A stretch of 64,000 nt of DNA, taken from positions 19,778,001-19,842,000 of the forward strand of contig OZ316891.1 of the NCBI GenBank assembly GCA_973895155.1, given 5' to 3'. The position numbers were made by a program, and so were the translations under genes. The notes below the pieces were generated by a model. That model was given only the letters and a program-made list of their open reading frames with translations. It searched no databases and was not told the origin of the DNA. How positions within the stretch are numbered: the stretch's first letter is position 1; the number at the start of each line of letters is the position of its first letter. The stretch comes from Marsupella aquatica (lineage: Eukaryota; Marchantiophyta). Shown in pieces: positions 22,701 to 33,834 of this stretch.

Positions 22701-22990
22701 AAGAGGTAACGAGGAAGAAAGAAATCAGCGAGGATGCAGGGGAATGGTTTTTTTTAGGGAGCAAGTAACTAGGAAGAAAGAAATCAGCGAGGATGCAGGG
22801 GAATAGTTTTTTTGAGGGGAGAAGTAACTAGGAAGAAAGACAGAGCAAGGATGCAGGGGACTTAGTGCTCTTTGAGGGAAGAAGGAATGATGAAGAAGGA
22901 AAGCTAGAAGTGACGAGGAAGCGAGAGAGAGCAAGGATGTAAGGGAATTGTTTTTTTGAGGGAAGAAGGAATGAGTAAGAAAGAAAGATG
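22701..22990. repeat. 59-bp tandem array, about four to five units
   Basis: AGGAAGAAAGAAATCAGCG followed by AGGATGCAGGGGAAT and a T run recurs with a 59-bp period at 22712, 22771 and 22830. More diverged units follow to about 22990. Each unit mixes a purine-rich block with an oligo-T block. It ends about 0.65 kb upstream of the candidate MYB promoter. Confidence 0.85.
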
Positions 22991-23652
22991 GAAGAGTTTA
23001 TTAGGGTACTGTGAATTAGGGAAGAAGGTGTGTAAGGGCAAGCTAAGTGAGGGTGGTGCTGCCGAAAAGGCACGAATGTAATAAAAGTGAGCGGTAGGTC
23101 TGCCTGTCTGACCGATGCCTTGTTGTTTGTAGTTCGCTAGAAGTCTAGAACTGTGGTTCATCCTTAGTGACGAGAGTGGTTTGCTTTCTATGCTTCTGTG
23201 GCACGGGACGGAAGTGAAGTACTCGAGTATGGAGTTCCAGTCTGTAACATGGCGTGTTTGGAGTAGAAGCAGACAGTTTTGTTTTTTTAATCTTGCTTTA
23301 AGACATGATAGGGAGGGTATAGGTCCCCGAAGGGTCAGAGAAATGTATGATTGTTATTTTGTGGCTCCTGTGAGGCTGTCGGCCCAAGTCCACCGGGCTT
23401 GGGTCGAGCTTTTCTTTTTGGGAGCATGTGCCTTTTTGTTTGGTCTCACGGAGGGAAAAGAGCAGTAGGCTGGGCTCTCTGGCGCAAGCTCAGCTCAGTG
23501 GCTCTCTCGACTCCTGGGGGGGCAAATCTTTAATAGCGAAAGGTAGATTTCCTGCAAAACCAACGTATCATCGCTTTTTATCATCTACACGGCACTGGGA
23601 GGGGAGGGAGGAGGCTGAGAAGGGCCCAAAGAGGGGCGAGCTGGGAGCAGGT

Positions 23653-23660
23653 TATAAATA
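23653..23660 (+). promoter_or_regulatory. Candidate TATA box upstream of the MYB gene
   Basis: TATAAATA followed about 30 bp later by a pyrimidine-rich start region (CCCTCTTTCGTTCTCTTAAT) and a CT-repeat leader at about 23721-23746. This matches the common plant layout of TATA box plus CT-rich 5' UTR. It lies 1.25 kb before the MYB ATG, so the leader would be long or contain an intron. Confidence 0.45.
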
Positions 23661-23773
23661 CGGAGCTCATGCGACCCCTCTTTCGTTCTCTTAATACTCC
23701 ATCTGATCAGTCGCCCGCCTTTCTCTCTCTCCCTCTCTCTCTGGCTCGATCTAGACCTGTGCACACGCACCGA

Positions 23774-24274
23774 ATGAGTGAGTGAGACCAGCAGCGTGTC
23801 GTCGACTCGAGTGATCCCCCTCGAGAACGGCTGATTGGACGGATTGACAAACAAGCAGGCAAGCAAGCCAGTCAGAGATTCTCGAACGTTTGTGTGATCC
23901 CTAAGTGGTCAGCCAGGTTTATTAGTAACGAGAGAAGGAGAGGGGGTCACTAACAGTTAACGTGAGGTGAGGGGAAGTACTCTCTCACAGTGAAAGGGTG
24001 GAGTACTACTGACAGTAGAGGGCCGGTGCGGGAGTACTGGGCAAGTGTTGTTTTGGGGACGATGTACGAGAACGAAATGCCGGACTGAGCAGAGCAGCAG
24101 GTGTGGGGGGAGGGAGAGAACTTGACTTGACTGCTCTGGACTGGACTGAAAGACCAGAACACAGCAGACAGGAAAATAGACACACATTTCTGCTGGGACT
24201 AATTTAGGTAGTGTGGCGTCGGATCCCGTTAGACCTTCCAGATGCGATTGATTTCGTGGCCTCACCTACTATAG
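23774..24274 (+). promoter_or_regulatory. Short upstream ORFs in the MYB leader
   Basis: If transcription starts near 23685, the leader contains at least three short ORFs before the main ATG: 23774-23785 (3 codons plus stop), 24062-24088 (8 codons plus stop) and 24242-24274 (10 codons plus stop). Such uORFs often lower translation of plant regulatory genes. Whether they remain in the mature RNA depends on leader splicing, which cannot be decided here. Confidence 0.3.
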
Positions 24275-24901
24275 GTTTTATCAGTTGAAAGTGTATTGTG
24301 CCGACGAAACTCGTCCGATATCGAAACACAATTAGTGTTGAGTTCCATTGATTGGCGTTGCGTTCAATTGATTGCCTGCTATAGGACCAGAATTTCAAAT
24401 ACAGCAACAGTTTCGTCTGCAAAGTGGGCAAACTGGGTCTACCGTGGTACTTTCGAGCATTTGCTAGGAGATCGATCCTAGACCACTTTTTTCGATGCTC
24501 TGGTATTTGGGCAAGTAGGCCAGGGGGAAGAGAAGAAGCTGACAGCCATTTGCTTCAACTACTTGTAAGTTGTGGCGGTGGGAGGTTCGGGAACTTAATT
24601 GGAACTGTGGGAAACTGCTACGAGCCCAAGGTGTAAGGGAAGCAGAATTGAATAGCAACAGATAGCTGAAATAGAATCTACAGTAGTCGTGATCGGGTGG
24701 TGAATGCACTCACTTGGAAATCTTCCAATTAAGGAAGGTGTCGATTGTGGGGAGATCGAGCGTCGACATCATCTGTGCTGCTTGGTATAGCATCTGCATT
24801 CCAGATCGAGTGTGGTCATATGTTGCTGACATACTGAGATACATACTCCTGGAATATTGGGTCAAAAGAAGCTTCAAAATTGTCCCACTCATAGAGTCGA
24901 G

Positions 24902-26876
24902 ATGGGTCGCGCGCCGTGCTGCGACAAAGCCAACGTGAAGAAGGGGCCATGGTCTCCTGAAGAAGATGCAAAGCTTAAACATTTCATCCAAACCAATGGG
25001 ACAGGAGGAAACTGGATTACGCTGCCAAGCAAAGCTGGTAAGAATACGTTCTTCGACAGAGGTCATCTGACCGTCGTGGCCGTCAATGGATTTGGATGCT
25101 AGGCCGAATCTAATCGTTGATAGCTGTCAGTTTGTTGAAAAAATTAAGTGACAGGTGATGCTGCATCTGTCTAGTACCTGCGAAGACATTTTTGATTGTC
25201 ATCATAGGAAACCAACTGTCAATGTTAGATTGTCCACCTTCCCTTAAAAGCTTCTTGATAATATGCTCGATGTGGAAGGTCGACCAGGACTTGCAATTTG
25301 CATATTTTATAAATGAATGAATAAACTTCACATTTGAGTGCTCTAATCAGAGCGATTGTGTAGCAATCAGAGTACTGAGGATTCGGTCATCTGTCCTCGT
25401 CTTCGGCGAATGCTTTTCGATATATGTTACATATGAGAAGCTGACGTGAGTCTAGCCTCTTGTAGGTATTTTTCAATAATAGCTGTGGGCATTCTGAGGA
25501 ACTTGAACGTTATCTGTTTCATGTTCACGTTACTTTCGGATGTCGATTCGAAGCTCGTCAAATGCTCTTACGAAAAGGGAGAAGGCTCTTGTCGAGAATG
25601 CGGTCGATGTAATAGTTAATCCGTCGTTTGAATTGACTGACATGAAGTTTGTTCTTCCCATGGTCGTGCAGGTTTGAGGCGGTGCGGTAAGAGTTGCAGA
25701 CTGAGGTGGATCAATTACCTGAGGCCTGACATAAAGCATGGCAGTTTCACTGAAGAAGAGGAGAAACTCATCATTGAGTTGCATGGGAAGGTGGGTAGTC
25801 GGTGGTCTCTCATCGCTGCACAGCTCCAAGGGAGGACGGACAATGACATTAAAAATTACTGGAACACACGGTTGAAGAAGAAACTTGCTGAGAAGGGCAT
25901 GAACTCATCGTTGAGCCATCAGCAGCAGCAGCAGCAACAGCAGCATCGCAACTATCATATGCGAAGTGCCGCAGTTCCGATGTTCACAGTTAGTCCGTCA
26001 CAACCGGATGGAATCAGGCAGTCTCCAATGTTGAAAGATCAGTTGATTCATCATCAAACGGCGCAGTTCTTGGAACAACAGCGCTACAATGCTACTCAAG
26101 TGGCAATTCAACAAAGCAGACCCGCCAATTTGTTTACACAAGGGCAGCATTTGGAGGCCCAGTGGCAGCAACAGCCTCAAATAGTACCCGTGAAGCACGA
26201 GTTGCCACCTGATGTGTCTGACCCTGAACGATTCAGGAAAATCCAGAGCGAATTGCTAGACATAATCTCTCCCGAGGTTAGTGAGGCCATGGCTTCGACC
26301 CAGAGTAGTGATATGCTGCACCAGCAGTCCCCCAACTCGCCTTGCAGCAATTGGAGTCCGGAAAGGTCCTATGGAGGACAGCTGGAGGACAGTCCTTACA
26401 CCGATAACTTCAGCCGCATCTATGGAGATCCTCCTCCCTTGGTAGATGTGCAATCTCATCCTCTTCTACCAATGACCACTGGAATGTTTGCACTGGCGCA
26501 GCAGCAGTTGCCAAGCGCTACAAGGTCGATCCAGAAGGAGGATTCCGCATCTGCCACTTCCAAACTTGGCGTCTTGTTTGGAGACTTCCAGTGTGCGTTC
26601 GCAGATCAACCATCGTATCTTTCCGATGCTGAAACTCCGTCGCTCGATAGGATACTGGGGGTGAAAGAAGAAGTCTCCACTGACTTCTCGAGTACTGATT
26701 TGATCTCCTCGCCCACAACGAGGGGCTTTTTGTCCAATAGAACTTGGCCCACTCAACGATGTGGAGACGGACTGTCAGCGGCCTACCATGCGCAAATGCT
26801 ACCTTCGCAGACACTAGATGCATTCTCTGAACAAGTTGGTTTATTTTTTCCAAACCGGAAGTACGTGTCCATCTGA
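24902..26876 (+). CDS. R2R3-MYB transcription factor, subgroup 14/RAX-like
   Basis: Exon 1 is 24902-25037 and exon 2 is 25672-26876, joined by a 634-bp GT-AG intron (CTG|GTAAGA ... GTGCAG|GT) that splits a glycine codon; the product is 446 aa. The R2 repeat starts [20 protein letters not shown] and continues through [21 protein letters not shown]3 has the regularly spaced W/F residues, [11 protein letters not shown] and [19 protein letters not shown]. The MGRAPCCDK start and [10 protein letters not shown] block resemble subgroup 14 (RAX/MYB36-type) factors, which regulate meristem or endodermis genes in angiosperms; the function in this organism is unknown. The first intron is at the usual R2R3-MYB position, but there is no second intron within R3. 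After the DNA-binding domain come a glutamine run (25920-25946) and a long serine/proline/glutamine-rich tail likely used for activation. The ATG is the first in frame and precedes the conserved start. Confidence 0.95.
25038..25671 (+). other. MYB intron 1
   Basis: Donor GTAAGA at 25038 and acceptor TGCAG ending at 25671, phase 1. This restores the uninterrupted R2 sequence ...[13 protein letters not shown]. Confidence 0.92.
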
Positions 26877-29167
26877 AGGGAAGAGACCGAGATAGTAGTG
26901 AAGGTGCCAGCAAAGCAAAGCAAGCCAAGGGGCTCGCTAGTGATCAAATACCAGTTTTGTTTGACAGGTTTGACCAATTTGTTACTACATTACTCTTTGG
27001 TAAGTCAGTTCCGGGTTTTTTTTGCCTTGAGAGTACATTGAGGGCTGTCGAATTCGAGGTGGAGCACCTCGTATCTCGCCGTCCTTGGTGCAGTATTTAC
27101 CCTCGATCGACGGGCAAGCACTTGGTTGTGACAGAAGACAGTCAAGACCACCGACTTTCTTGCCACCTGCTTGGCTTTGAGCCCCAGCTAAGTGATCTTC
27201 CGGGCCAACGACTCCGAGGACTCCTGTGTCAGTCGGTCGAACGGGAGCACACAAGCTGGGGGGGCCAAATGCGGCCTTTGCTTTGCAGATAAATTGCTGG
27301 ACGTCGCCTTCAATTTAGTGAATCACTGTTGAAGTTCATGTGCGTCAAGAAACAGACTGAACGTGGCTATCTGAAAGATAGCAGTGACAAGGGTTCGCTA
27401 GCTAGAAAGGAATGATAAGTAGTAGACGCGTTTGACACATTTGTTACTACATTCTTTGGGAAAGTGTCACCCTTTCTCACCACATTGAATCGCGACAGGC
27501 AGGAGAGGTAGCTCGAAACGAAACAGTCCGAGCGGTTCCTCGACCAAACCACCAACCAAAACCATGTCAGACCGAAACTCGTCTGTATACAACTCATCAC
27601 CCGTGTAAAAACTTGTCCAATAAATCGGAATGATGATCCGTCTATCAGCAAGCTTAATCTTAGGGAGGCTAGCAGGAGAGAGCTTTATTATTGTGGGAAG
27701 AGAGAATCTTAGGGAGGCCCAGCAGCAGAGAGCTTTAATTTATTGAGCAGCAGAGAGCTTTAAATTATTGAGGAGGAGGAGAAGAGTGTATAGGTGACTC
27801 GAGCTAAAGCAAGTCTCGAAGAATTACGATTAGACGGCTGAAGTTGTAGCTAGCAGGCCTCTTTTACGATCCTACCTGTACAAAGCTGAGAAGCAAATTT
27901 TGCAATCGAACGATTTGGAGGTTTGCCCTCGTTTTCCATATCAGCTCGAATCTGTGCTCATCTACCTGCTCTTTCGTTTCGTTGAACAATAGTTTTCGAG
28001 GTTTGCTCTTCCCTTTATACTGAAAATATTGGTGGTAGTGTATCAGTGCTGATTTGCATGGAGGTGACAACTCCCTTGCTCTGAGAAATGCTGTACTCAC
28101 AGCTTATAATGCATTACTTGCGCTTGTTGTTTTCTATTACGTCTCATTCAAGCTAGATGTGGGGAAACTTAGCAATGTTCCTGTTCTTGACAGTCCACCA
28201 AACATCCACTCAAGAGTTCGAATGGAAACCTTTCCAAGTATACTGCTGCAAGAGAAATTGTCTAGCATTGTACGGGATCTAGGCAGTCTATCGAAGTGTC
28301 GTCCTCATCGTTCAATCAGGTCGGGTCCCTCCTTAGTCTGGTAGGAGTCTTTCTTTCGGCTATTAGCTTTGACCACCGCAAGACCCCGAGGTCACCATCT
28401 CGCAGCGAAGTTTTCAATCCATTATTGTGTCTAATACATGTGGAGCTCTCGTTGTTGATGTCAGGTCAAGGTCTTTCGTTTTCTTCGGGGTCTTCTTTGG
28501 GTCTTCTGTTCGATGTGACTCGCGATAGTGACAGACTTTAATGATACCTTCGTGAGCAAGTTCTTCGCATTAAGTTCTTCTTGCACCCAGTCTGATGTGA
28601 TGACGACTAACGAGGATCGGTACTAACAAGAGACTAGAACCAGTACCCTACCGTAACTTCAGCTGTACAGCAGCAGTCAGTGTGGCTTCGGGAGCAAGTT
28701 CTGAAGTCTTGTTCATTCTGCTAATCTTCTGCCTCGGTTTGAATGATTATGCGTACTTGGACGTACATTGTGTGACCCGGGGGAGAGGCTGACTGATTGC
28801 CTCTGCGAGTCGTCAGTTTCTGACCGGTACGATACTACAGTACATGGGCACCACTTTTGGGCCCTTTACGGATACCCGGCTGCAAGCAAATTTCCTAACG
28901 TCCATCACTCCATCGTCCCTTCAATGCACCATGTGCATTGCCCTCGCACCCCACCCCCTCCTCGGCTCCTCCCCTCGATCCATGTTTCAGGAGGCCAATG
29001 AATGAGTGATTGATTGATCGCGGCGGGTGGTAAATGCTGTCACACGACATCCTGTATGATGAGGGCGCCATTTATTGACTCACTCTCACGCTCATGGGTC
29101 ATCCCCTTCCTCTGGGCCCCTCAAGCCTCAGCATTTGAGAACATGCATTTCTCCTCATGCTGCCACT
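26877..29167. other. MYB 3' flank and intergenic
   Basis: No second gene recognised. A segment of about 33 bp is duplicated (GTTTGAC, then TTTGTTACTACAT at 26968 and 27429). Around 27656-27775 the words CTTAGGGAGGC and AGAGAGCTTTAA recur two to three times. The open frame at 28054-28344 has no known motif. Confidence 0.5.
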
Positions 29168-29293
29168 ATGGCTCACGTCCTGCTCGTGCTCCTTCTACTT
29201 CTGGTGATTCTGCAGGGCCATGCTGGTCTCAAAACACAGTCAGTTTGCATAGCCCTTGGTGATGAACTCAGGTCCCTATATGCCTGCCCATGA
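29168..29293 (+). CDS. Possible 41-aa secreted peptide
   Basis: This frame starts in a good plant initiation context (A at -3, G at +4). It begins MAHVLLVLLLLLVILQGHAG, a textbook signal peptide with a hydrophobic core and small residues for cleavage, followed by about 21 residues with two cysteines (Cys and the penultimate Cys, 12 residues apart) and a stop. No homologue family is recognised. It could be a genuine small secreted peptide, the first exon of a longer secreted protein, or chance: leucine runs are easily made by CTN-rich DNA. No promoter or neighbouring exon was identified. Confidence 0.3.
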   Translation: MAHVLLVLLLLLVILQGHAGLKTQSVCIALGDELRSLYACP

Positions 29294-30244
29294 GCACGCG
29301 TCGCGTTGCGTAGCGCAGCTGATCAATTTAGTGGCTCTGTAGCAATTCCTGTTTAGCAGAGTAACCGTGTGTCTTGAAAGCCTACACAAAATTACATGGA
29401 GTGTAACAGGATACAGGTTACGAGCAGAACGACCATTTGGATCCCGGGAGTGAGCTGGTGACTCCATATTCGGAGGTACCAGAGTGGCTATGGTTGAGTC
29501 AAGTTTTGTTTTAGAGATCTCTAGAAAACTCCAATGCGAAGACACGAGTAGAATCTGAGAGCATGGAGTGGCTAGACCCACAGAAACGCCGGGCTGGGAT
29601 GCTTTTTGCAAGGAAACATTTCATTGTACGTCCATATTATTAGAAACGGGGGAGGTACAATAATAGTGAAGTCCCCAAAGCGGACCGCCCGCCCACAAAG
29701 GAGAAGAGCAAGCCCCGCAAAAGGCAGGGGCTGCACGAGTTTCTACAGTCTTGCAGTGGGGCAATAGGTGACCACCCAAACACTCTGAATGGTCACTAGA
29801 GAAATTGCACTGGAGCGTGCGGGCCAATATGCCCTACACTCAGCCTCGCATTCTAACAGGTAAAAAAAAGCATTTTCTGTGGGCAGTGTTGGAATCTACT
29901 TTACATACAATAGCAAAGATGCTACAAATAACCTGCGAAAGTTCCCCTTCCTTTGTAAAATATGTATGGAACGCTCTTAGTTGCTTTTCCCGTCAATTTT
30001 CCTGTGTCCAGCCACAAGCTAGTTAATGAAGACTGTGACCATCAAGGAGATGAGCTTATGAGTAGCATTTTGTAGCACTCTTTAGCATATGTGTCTGGCG
30101 TGTGTGTTCAGTGCAGACCTTTGACCTTGGTACACAATATCACAATGACGAGTAGGTCTAATTTCCTTCTGTTGAGCACTACATTTTTAGTGACTACTGT
30201 TCAGCATAAACCATATGGGCTGAGGAATTGCTCATGACTATTTT
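29294..30244. other. Intergenic, nothing recognised
   Basis: No coding, RNA or repeat structure stands out. Confidence 0.45.
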
Positions 30245-32139
30245 GAGCATCCCCACCAGTGCCTTCCATCAGGGCCTGGCCGGCTATTAACATTGTTTTC
30301 TCAAGCATGGATGTTTTCTTTGCTTGCACACTGTTATCTCTTATGTTTTTCCCAGGTAGATCGCGGGAGGAAATGCAGACTGGCAAATCGAGCATTTTTG
30401 GCGGGCTGGATTTGGCAGGCTGGAAAAAGTTTTCCCCAGGATTGGCAAACTGCATCCACACTTGTCGCCCTGCCACATGTGCAAATCAGGCACCAACTTT
30501 ACTGTTCCTTGGTACTCTCCACAGTACATTGCCACTGTCCGGGAAACCGTTTGAGGCGGCATGGAAAGGTCTTCCTCTAATGTTTTGAGGACCCATCATG
30601 TCATTTTCTTTCCTTGCCTTTCCTTAGCTTTTCCACATATAAATCTAAGATAGTCTTAATTCATGTAGATTTTTCACTTTCCATCATTCTCCTCAATCAT
30701 TCTAATTAGCATAGAAGTTTTATCTTTTAGCTCAAATCCTTAGGGTTCTTTACTTCCTTATTCTAATTTTTATACTAGTGTTCTTAGTTTGTAATCAACT
30801 TTAGTTTTTGTTTCTTATTTAACTCTAATCTACTTCTTCCTTTCAAACTCTAACGCTAGCATTTCCTTTTTAATTTTAACTCGTCAACTTCCAAACTTAG
30901 TGTATTTTTAATTCAAACTATTTCACATGGTTTTCAACATCCAACTTTGTTTATTCTCAAAAGTTTTGGTTGACACTTTACATCAAGTAGTCTTGAAACG
31001 TTCTCTATTCCTAGGCTCGTATCTCCTCGGTTTTAGTCAAGTCTCCTGGTCAATGGTTCAGTCATGTCTTTCTAGCTCACGATTTAGTCATCTATTGTTT
31101 CCCCTTGACAACTGCTGCATAACTTCAGTCGATGGCATGCTTCCCTCTTCTCATCGCTTCTTCTCTTTTCTTCCCGAGCCTCCTTTTTCTGGATCTTCCT
31201 GCCTCCTCCTGTCTACTTCCCAATCCCATAACAGGAAAAACCTCCGGCTACCTCCACCTTCACCAGCCATACTAATCTCCAACAAGTGTTCTTTCAATCT
31301 CAAAAAGTAAATCTCCTCAAAACAACTATAATAATTCCAACCCTAAGTTACAAATTAAGAAGACACTTAGTGTATCTTATCAATCTTGATTGCTCTGTTT
31401 TTGGTCTCTTCAGGCTTAACTTCTTTACAACTTTGAAACGCCCTCTTCCTTCTTGGTTTGTCTACACTTTTAACATTCAGGTTTCCTTAGGGACCGCTTC
31501 TCATTGCAATTCACCTCTGTTCCACTCACACCGCTGTTTCATCTCATTGCCTCTAGAAGCCAACATCATCCCTCTGCATTCAGCTCCCTTGAATTGTCTT
31601 CAACAAAATTTTCTTAACTCCCACACACATGTCGCAGTGTCGCGTACCACTTCTTCCTCCATGAAACAAAACAATTTATTCCCACCACACACCGTCCACA
31701 CCTCTCAGTACACGCTTTGTCTCTTCATGAGAGGTTCTTTCACTATATCTTCAAATTCAGTCACCCTCAATCTCTGCCGTTCCAATTCTGCAGCATCACC
31801 GTGTCATCCTTTGGACCTCTTCACTTGCTTCTCTTTTCGCTAGCCATTTTTCTCACTCAACTCCTGTGAGAGAAATTCTTCAAGTTCCTACCACCTTCCG
31901 CACAACCTCCTTTCTCCTTGTTAGCACATAATAAGGTCAACTCATTCCTAAGCAATGCAGCAGCGTTTACCCTTTCCTTCTATTCAACCAAAAATCTCAT
32001 ATTGCCTTTGCCTTCCGCTTTGCCCATCGTTCTCTCTCTTTCCTCATCTCCACTCCCCAAATTCTCAATCATGACTTCAATCCTCATCGCTTCCGATTCC
32101 CCTTAGTTCAGAAAAGTCTCAGCATGAGATATTTGCTTC

Positions 32140-32280
32140 ATGCGACCCCAATATGAAAATTTTCACTTGATAGGACCCCTGAGTGATCCAGAGTTATCTG
32201 GACCATTGACTGACCTTGAATCAACGCACCTAAAACTTCAAGGGTCCTATCAAGTAAAACTTTTCATTTTGGGGTCCCAT
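32140..32280. repeat. Inverted repeat with 40-bp arms
   Basis: The left arm 32140-32180 (ATGCGACCCCAATATG...GATAGGACCCCT) pairs with the right arm 32241-32280 (AGGGTCCTATCAAG...TTTTGGGGTCCCAT) with few mismatches around a 60-nt loop. Smaller hairpins lie inside (TCCAGA-GTTA-TCTGGA near 32188) and just outside (GCATGA...TCATGC, 32122-32143). It could be a short foldback transposon or a hairpin RNA source. Confidence 0.85.
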
Positions 32281-33115
32281 CAAGCATATACCTCGTCTCT
32301 GCATCCTCCCCACTGTAGCTTGCATCTTGTTTCCCATTTCCTCCGTTTGCCTGCTGCTCTGTTTCAAAATTTCTCTTTTAAAATAAAAAAATAAAAAATG
32401 TTTCTCCATGAGACGACTTCTCTTTTTTGCGCAAGGCAACCCGCACTCCATTCATTTACACACACTCATTGTAAAACACTGCTTCATGCATCACTTCTCA
32501 CAAACAGAGCTCTACTCTTTTCTCCATTTCAGCCGTAAATTAACATGTCACCTTCGACCTCTGCTGTTTTATCTCCGTCTCCACACTGCCGCTCATAAGC
32601 ACTCGTTCTTCTTCACAAAGAATAATTTTCCGAGTGTTTAAGATTAACCAAATTGTTCCCGCTCCTGGTATTGCTCTACTGTCCATGAATTCAGCTGAGT
32701 TTCATCCTGCCATCATCTCTTCCACTCTCCGATTGGTCCTCCTCACTTCCTTCTCAATGTAGTTTGCGAAGTTGCTTTCAAATTTCTCTGCCACTGTTCA
32801 CATGCTGCTATGCATCCCTCTTTTCTCAGGAAAGAAATAGAATTCCTCTCTTACCAGCCACCATCATTTTTCATCCTTGCAAAAATCTCTTATCGGTTTC
32901 CTTCTGCCAAGCACTCAACTTCCTCACACCAAGTCCAAGGTCTTCATAACGCCAACGCCCTCCGCTTCCCAGCAATTCAATCTACTTCCCCCCACAGATC
33001 TTCCAGAAAAAAACTCCCTATATCTCCCTCCTCGCACATCCATCGATCGGCAGCCACTAGTCCCTTCCCCCCTGAACTCCAACAACATGCACATCTAACT
33101 CCAAAAACTGCCCCT

Positions 33116-33459
33116 TGTTAGATATTGCTCTAGTCTTGTGACTCATGAGCTAACTATAGTTAGGCTAACTTGGGTTAGGACTTAGCTAATGTTAGCGGTA
33201 GTGCTGTTGTGCATATAGCCAGGGCTAATGCCAGACCCTGGTGGAACTTAGGCTCATTGTTACGGAGCTAGTTGAGAGATAGGGAGAGCTTGTGCCGTGG
33301 ATGCTTGGTATGACCGGTCGGCCTAGAGTGCAGTAAAGCTCTTGTGTGTTCCCGTGGACGTAGCCTCATGTGGAGGTGAACCACGTATCTCTCTGTGTCG
33401 ACTCTTGTGCGTTGGATGGTTCATGGGCTTGTCGTTACGAATGTCGTCTATGCTCAACA
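33116..33459 (+). mobile_element. Copia-type solo LTR
   Basis: A 344-bp segment starting TGTTAGATATTG and ending CTCAACA (TGTT...AACA termini) is flanked on both sides by CCCCT (33111-33115 and 33460-33464), a 5-bp target duplication. Inside, CCCGTGGACGTAGCC and GAACCACGTATCTCTCTGTG are a hallmark of plant Ty1/copia LTRs (CGTGGACGTAGGC...GAACCACGT). No internal element sequence follows, so this is a solo LTR left by recombination between the two LTRs. Confidence 0.85.
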
Positions 33460-33809
33460 CCCCTTATGGTCAAGTTGCTCACACCTCGCCATGTGTTGTG
33501 ACAGAAAATCCAAGAACTGAAAAACTGCTAAAGCTTAGCTAAATTTTCTCTTCTCCATTTTACCTTTGTCTTATCATCCAAGGACTCTATCTCAAACTAA
33601 ACTAGAAATCAATCAACTCTACGCCGAAACTCCAAGGAAAAAAAACAAGTAGCCCATTATCTTCTCTCATCCTCTTTTACCCGATGACCCCGCAACCATT
33701 GTGTGCTTTGTGAGAGGAGCATGCCTAAATGGCAGCCACCGGTGCCAACAATTTTTTGTTTGGGGATGGCTCAATGATCTCGGCCTGCGTTTGTGTCTCT
33801 TGAAAGTTT

Positions 33810-33834
33810 GTTTACCAGCCTGCAGCTGGTAAAC
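33810..33834. repeat. Perfect 10-bp hairpin
   Basis: GTTTACCAGC, a 5-nt loop CTGCA, and GCTGGTAAAC. It is subterminal in the G-poor block. Confidence 0.8.

Noticed and set aside
31286-31843. 185-codon plus-strand ORF
   Set aside because: Arises from the G-poor strand asymmetry, which removes TGA and TAG stops; the translation has no recognisable motif.
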